Shown: one piece after another, positions 26,766 through 32,951 of the stretch
Numbering within the stretch: position 1 is the stretch's first letter
Layout: each line of letters starts with the position of its first letter
Assembly (NCBI GenBank): GCA_001725945.1
Contig: LRMT01000301.1
Span: 1-32,951 of the forward strand
Direction: 5' to 3'
DNA length: 32,951 nt
DNA from: Cupriavidus sp. UYMMa02A
Lineage (GTDB): Bacteria > Pseudomonadota > Gammaproteobacteria > Burkholderiales > Burkholderiaceae
Translations under genes and position numbers: made by a program
The notes under the pieces: model-generated
The model's input: the letters and a program-made list of their open reading frames with translations, nothing else
What the model was told of the DNA's origin: nothing
Databases searched by the model: none

Positions 26766-27730
26766 ATGACCAAGAATAATATTGCGGCGCAGCAAATTGC
26801 CGCCGACCGCCATTCGGTCAAGTCATCGCTTTCCATACTGATCGGTGCCTCGGTTTGGGGCATCGCCTGGTTTCCGTACCGCATGCTGGCGGGCTGGGGC
26901 CTGGGCGGCATGAGCGCGGCCGCGCTTGTGAGTTGTGCCGCGGCCGTCATTTCGCTGCTGGCTTTCCGCAAGCACCTGCGCGGTATGCGGGCGTCGTGGC
27001 TTTTCGTGGCCATCGGCCTGGCTGCCGGAGTGACCAACGCGGGCTTTGTCTGGGGCAGCGTCAACGGCCATGTCATGCGCGTGCTGCTGCTGTTCTACCT
27101 GACCCCGGTCTGGACCGCGCTGTTCGCGCGGCTGTTCCTTGGTGAGCGGCTGTCGGCGGCAGGCCTAGCGCTGGTCGCCCTGGCGCTGTCCGGTGCCGGC
27201 CTGATGCTCTGGACACCCGAAGTTGGCGTGCCGCTGCCAGGCAGCGCCGCGGAATGGTCCGGGCTGCTGGGCGGCATGGGCTTTGCCGTCAACAACGTGT
27301 TGTCGCGGCGGGCCGGACAGCGGTTTCCGGATATGGATGCGCGCCTTCGCACCGTGGTGGTCTACGTGGGCTGCACGGTGGTAAGCGTGCCTTGTGCGCT
27401 GTGGCTCGATGCCGGCTCGGCTGTGATTGTGCCGGGGACGGGCGCGGCCGTTGCGGCGCTGGTGGCGGCGCTCGCGGTCGTGCTGGTGCTGAGCAATTCG
27501 GTGGTTCAGTATGGGCTGCAGCGCTTGCCGGCCAATCGTGTCTCGTTGCTGATGCTGTTCGAGATCGTGGTGGCCGCGGTGTCTTCGTGGTGGCTGGCGA
27601 CCGAAACGCTGAGCTGGAAAGAGGCTGCTGGCGGGCTCTGCATCGTTGCCGCCGGCGCTTGTCGGGCCTGGTGCACCGCAGCCGCCGCGCACCGGAAGCC
27701 GTGGCGGACGGCGCCGAGGCCGTCGCCTGA
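26766..27730 (+). CDS. EamA/DMT-family transporter (one frameshift at the C-terminus)
   Basis: An inner-membrane protein with about ten hydrophobic segments, of the drug/metabolite transporter superfamily, whose members move amino acids and other metabolites. The N-terminus SILIGASVWGIAWFPYRMLA, then VMRVLLLFYLTPVWTALFAR with LFLGERLSAAGLALVALALS, is the typical first EamA repeat. The second repeat ends PANRVSLLMLFEIVVAAVSSWW. One base is missing near 27660: restored, it reads GALSGLVHRSRRAPEAVADG and stops at 27730, giving about 321 residues. Unrepaired, the frame would run into the next gene. The start at 26766 lacks a clear ribosome binding site; an upstream ATG at 26721 is possible. Substrate unknown. 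Confidence 0.82.
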
Positions 27731-27737
27731 AGCGGCC

Positions 27738-27763
27738 CGCGGGTCAGTGCAGCATGACCCGCG
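27738..27763. terminator. Hairpin between convergent genes, possible two-way terminator
   Basis: CGCGGGTCA at 27738-27746 pairs with TGACCCGCG at 27755-27763, a perfect 9-bp stem with an 8-base loop. It lies between the EamA stop (27730) and the end of the converging ferritin-like gene, whose stop codon is inside the stem. The position fits a shared terminator, but no T-run follows on either strand. Confidence 0.4.
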
Positions 27764-28570
27764 ACACCACGGCCACCAGCGGCTTGCGCACGGCGCGTTC
27801 AACTGAGCTGTGCAGGTGTAGCGGCCGCAGCAGCATCTTCACGGTCATTTCGACGGGCAGGTGACGGCGAACCACGGCGCTGACGCGTGAGTTGAGCGCT
27901 TTGACTTCGTGTTCCGGGATGTCTTCCTGCCCGCGCTCCATGCGCAGTACGTTGCGCAGGGCAATGGCGGCATCCTCGTTCTTGATCTCCAGGAGCCGCC
28001 GCGTGAGGGCGCCCAGCACCCTGGCGCGGCCGACTTGCTCGGACTCCGCGAAACGGTTGAAGAAGCGGTAGAAGTGCTTGTAATGCCGCACCTCGTCATT
28101 GGCGATGCGGCGTGTCAGGGCGCGCAGCACCGGTTCGTCGCTGGCAAGCTCCAGTGCCCGGTAGTAGGCCGCCGTACCCGTTTCCACCACGCACCGGGCG
28201 GCCATTTCCAGCGCCTCGGTGGGTTCGAACTGGTCGATCGAGCAGGTCTCGCTGTATTCCTGGAAGAATCGTTCATAGCCGCGTTCCCAGTCGAACTCCG
28301 GCCAGACGTGCTCGACATAGCGGCGCAGCGCCAGGCCATGCTGCAGTTCCTCCGCTTCCCAGTGCTCGGACAGCCATTCGGCGCCTCCGGCACTCTGGCG
28401 TAATAGGTCGCAAGGTTTCCCGCGTAGGTGTCGGAGCCGCTCTCGATGAACGATGCCGACACCAGCAGGTAGAACAGGTCGCGGTTGCCCCGCACGCGTT
28501 CGGACTGGATCGCCCGGTAATCAATCTCGCTAACAGACCACGGCAAGGTTGCCGCTGACGACTGGGTCAT
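27744..28570 (-). CDS. Ferritin-like domain protein (possible di-iron protein; one frameshift)
   Basis: ATG 28570 follows GGAGGA. The protein begins TQSSAATLPWSVSEIDY and is almost all helix. With one base restored near 28390 the frame reads AGNLATYYARVPEAAEWLSE, then WEAEELQHGLALRRYVEHVW, a Glu-x2-His pair typical of the ferritin-like fold. Further on are VVETGTAAYYRALEL and a second pair, IANDEVRHYKHFYRFF. Four helices with E-x2-H repeats suggest a di-iron centre, as in ferritin-like oxygenases or storage proteins. The C-terminus (VEMTVKMLLRPLHLHSSVER) has no domain I recognise. It has about 275 residues. No neighbour hints at a partner. It is divergent from smc, and its leader holds the strong stem-loop at 28600-28630. 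Confidence 0.75.
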
Positions 28571-28599
28571 GCTCGATCCTCCGCAAATGGCCAGCCTGG

Positions 28600-28630
28600 C
28601 GCCGGATACCGCTCCGGAGAGCATCCGGCG
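28600..28630 (-). promoter_or_regulatory. Strong bulged stem-loop with UNCG tetraloop in the leader of the ferritin-like gene
   Basis: In minus-strand RNA: CGCCGGAU-GCUC-UCCG-GAGC-GGU-AUCCGGCG. Eight outer pairs and four inner pairs are perfect, separated by a 3-base bulge, and the loop C(UCCG)G belongs to the very stable UNCG group. It ends 30 bases before the ATG and 12-18 bases before the ribosome binding site. No U-run follows. It could control translation or mRNA stability; no known riboswitch family is recognised. Confidence 0.5.
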
Positions 28631-28974
28631 TCACGCTGGCATGTTGGAGAGACTAGCATTTACCCTAGTAAGTTTCCCGGTTGTTACATAACTGCGGCGC
28701 TCGCGCCGCTGCGCCGCGGCTGCAAAAATGCATGCAGAAACGCTTGTAACTGACTGCCCGCAAAGGGAAAGCGGCCCCGGAAATGCCGTGGAACCCATTG
28801 CCGATGCGGCCGATATGCCGCGTTGCGATGGTATGATTACCGCCAATTCTCGGGCACGGGGGGCGAGAAGGGACGCTGGCGACACGCCGCGTCCGCCCGT
28901 CCGCGTGCGCCGCTCATTCCTGAACGCTCTAATGCTGCGCGCGCTGCCATCAGCGCCGATACCACACGACAACC
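28631..28974. other. Divergent intergenic region between the ferritin-like gene and smc
   Basis: No gene is supported here. A TATGAT at 28832-28837 on the plus strand could be a -10 box for smc, but no -35 stands at the right distance. The TAGGGTAAATGCTAG-like AT-rich stretch near 28650-28680 probably includes the ferritin-like gene's promoter. Nothing else is clear. Confidence 0.3.
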
Positions 28975-32483
<3,509 letters not shown>

Positions 32484-32487
<4 letters not shown>

Positions 32488-32597
32488 GCAGTAAGCAGGG
32501 GCCCCGCGCAGCGGGGCGGCGCACGTCCGCGAATGCTGCGCGCAATCGACACCACGATGCTGTGATTGACGCTAACGCTTCGGAGATTGCAGCATGA
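32484..32597 (+). CDS. Possible 37-residue ORF bridging smc and zipA
   Basis: ATG 32484 overlaps the smc stop as ATGA, and the ORF's own stop overlaps the zipA ATG as ATGA. GGAGG at 32475-32479 stands four bases before the ATG. The product MSSKQGPRAAGRRTSANAAR... is basic and has no recognisable family. The double overlap could couple translation of smc to zipA. It may equally be chance: the sequence is short, GC-rich and contains a hairpin. Confidence 0.3.
32501..32517. repeat. Short hairpin in the smc-zipA gap
   Basis: GCCCCGC (32501-32507) and GCGGGGC (32511-32517) form a perfect 7-bp stem with a 3-base loop, just after the smc stop. No T-run follows, so it probably does not end transcription before zipA. 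It may mark an RNA processing point. Confidence 0.4.
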
Positions 32598-32951
32598 GCT
32601 TCAACATGGACCTGCAAACCGCGCTGATTGTCGCCGGTCTTGTCTTCCTGGCCCTGCTGTTCGCCTACAACCAGTGGCAGATCCGCAAGGCGCGTCGCCC
32701 GCGCGAGCTGCGCCCTGAGGACGACCTGCCGCCGATGCGCGAGCCTGTGGTCGGCCAGTCCACCACGCCCGAGGTAGCCGCCAAGCTGCATGAGCCGCCC
32801 GCGCCCGAGCATGTCCAGCGGCGCGAGCCGACGCTGACGCCGGCCTCGCATCCGGCACAGCACGAGGTGGCGGCGGTTGCCGCCGCGTGCGCGAGTTCGG
32901 CGGACACTGATGAAGCCGTGGCCGACGAGGTGGCGCTCGCGGCCGCGCCGG
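32594..32951 (+). CDS. zipA: Cell division protein ZipA, N-terminal part (runs off the window)
   Basis: ZipA anchors FtsZ to the inner membrane at the division site. ATG 32594 follows CGGAGA. The protein opens SFNMDLQTALIVAGLVFLAL, one N-terminal membrane segment (residues about 8-25), then a short basic run (YNQWQIRKARRPRELRPED). A Pro/Ala/Glu-rich flexible linker continues to the window edge, with no FtsZ-binding domain yet reached. Identity rests on this layout and on the position directly after smc, the usual order in Burkholderiaceae, where ligA commonly follows. About 119 codons are present. Confidence 0.85.
   Translation, partial: MSFNMDLQTALIVAGLVFLALLFAYNQWQIRKARRPRELRPEDDLPPMREPVVGQSTTPEVAAKLHEPPAPEHVQRREPTLTPASHPAQHEVAAVAAACASSADTDEAVADEVALAAAP

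Overview
The window looks like a stretch of chromosome from a GC-rich betaproteobacterium, most likely Burkholderiaceae of the Cupriavidus/Ralstonia type. The reasons are the high GC content, the classical Burkholderia-type porin, the dapC-dapD-(spx-like)-dapE-prmB cluster, and smc followed directly by zipA. Genus is inferred from gene order and protein resemblance only. No rRNA, tRNA, CRISPR array or complete insertion sequence was seen.

Layout. 1-830: the first codons of a minus-strand gene, a patatin-like phospholipase broken at its nucleophile elbow, and unexplained sequence. 829-2764: a LysR regulator divergent from an argC-type reductase, with a palindrome between them. 2855-4516: a YheS-type ABC-F ATPase. 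4913-20048: an accessory catabolic locus made of a TetR regulator divergent from ten co-directional genes. These are a GPH sugar symporter, a GH3 glycosidase, a class II aldolase-family protein, a porin, three sulfatases, a formylglycine-generating enzyme, a xylose-dehydrogenase-like SDR and an SMP-30 lactonase. 20187-26590: a compact minus-strand housekeeping block (MFS transporter, prmB, dapE, Spx/ArsC-like protein, small membrane protein, dapD, dapC). 26766-28570: an EamA transporter convergent with a ferritin-like protein. 28975-32951: smc, a possible 37-codon linking ORF, and the start of zipA.

The most interesting part is the 15-kb locus at 4.9-20.0 kb. Read together, its genes describe uptake and breakdown of a sulfated glycoside. 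The porin would admit it. Sulfatases activated by the formylglycine enzyme would remove sulfate, two of them outside the cytoplasm and one inside. The symporter would import the product, GH3 would cleave it, and the SDR and lactonase would oxidise the freed sugar, probably a pentose or xylose-like one, to an aldonic acid. A perfect TTGACA -35 followed by a 24-bp near-perfect palindrome over the -10 suggests that the TetR protein represses the row. The substrate is not known from the sequence.

A caution on quality. About 15 of the genes carry frameshifts, including smc. In every case where the frame can be followed, the change is a net loss of one base or can be explained by several such losses. 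The block at 20.2-26.6 kb has none. This pattern looks more like missing bases in the sequence record than decay, so most broken genes are given here as single CDS spans with the breaks noted.
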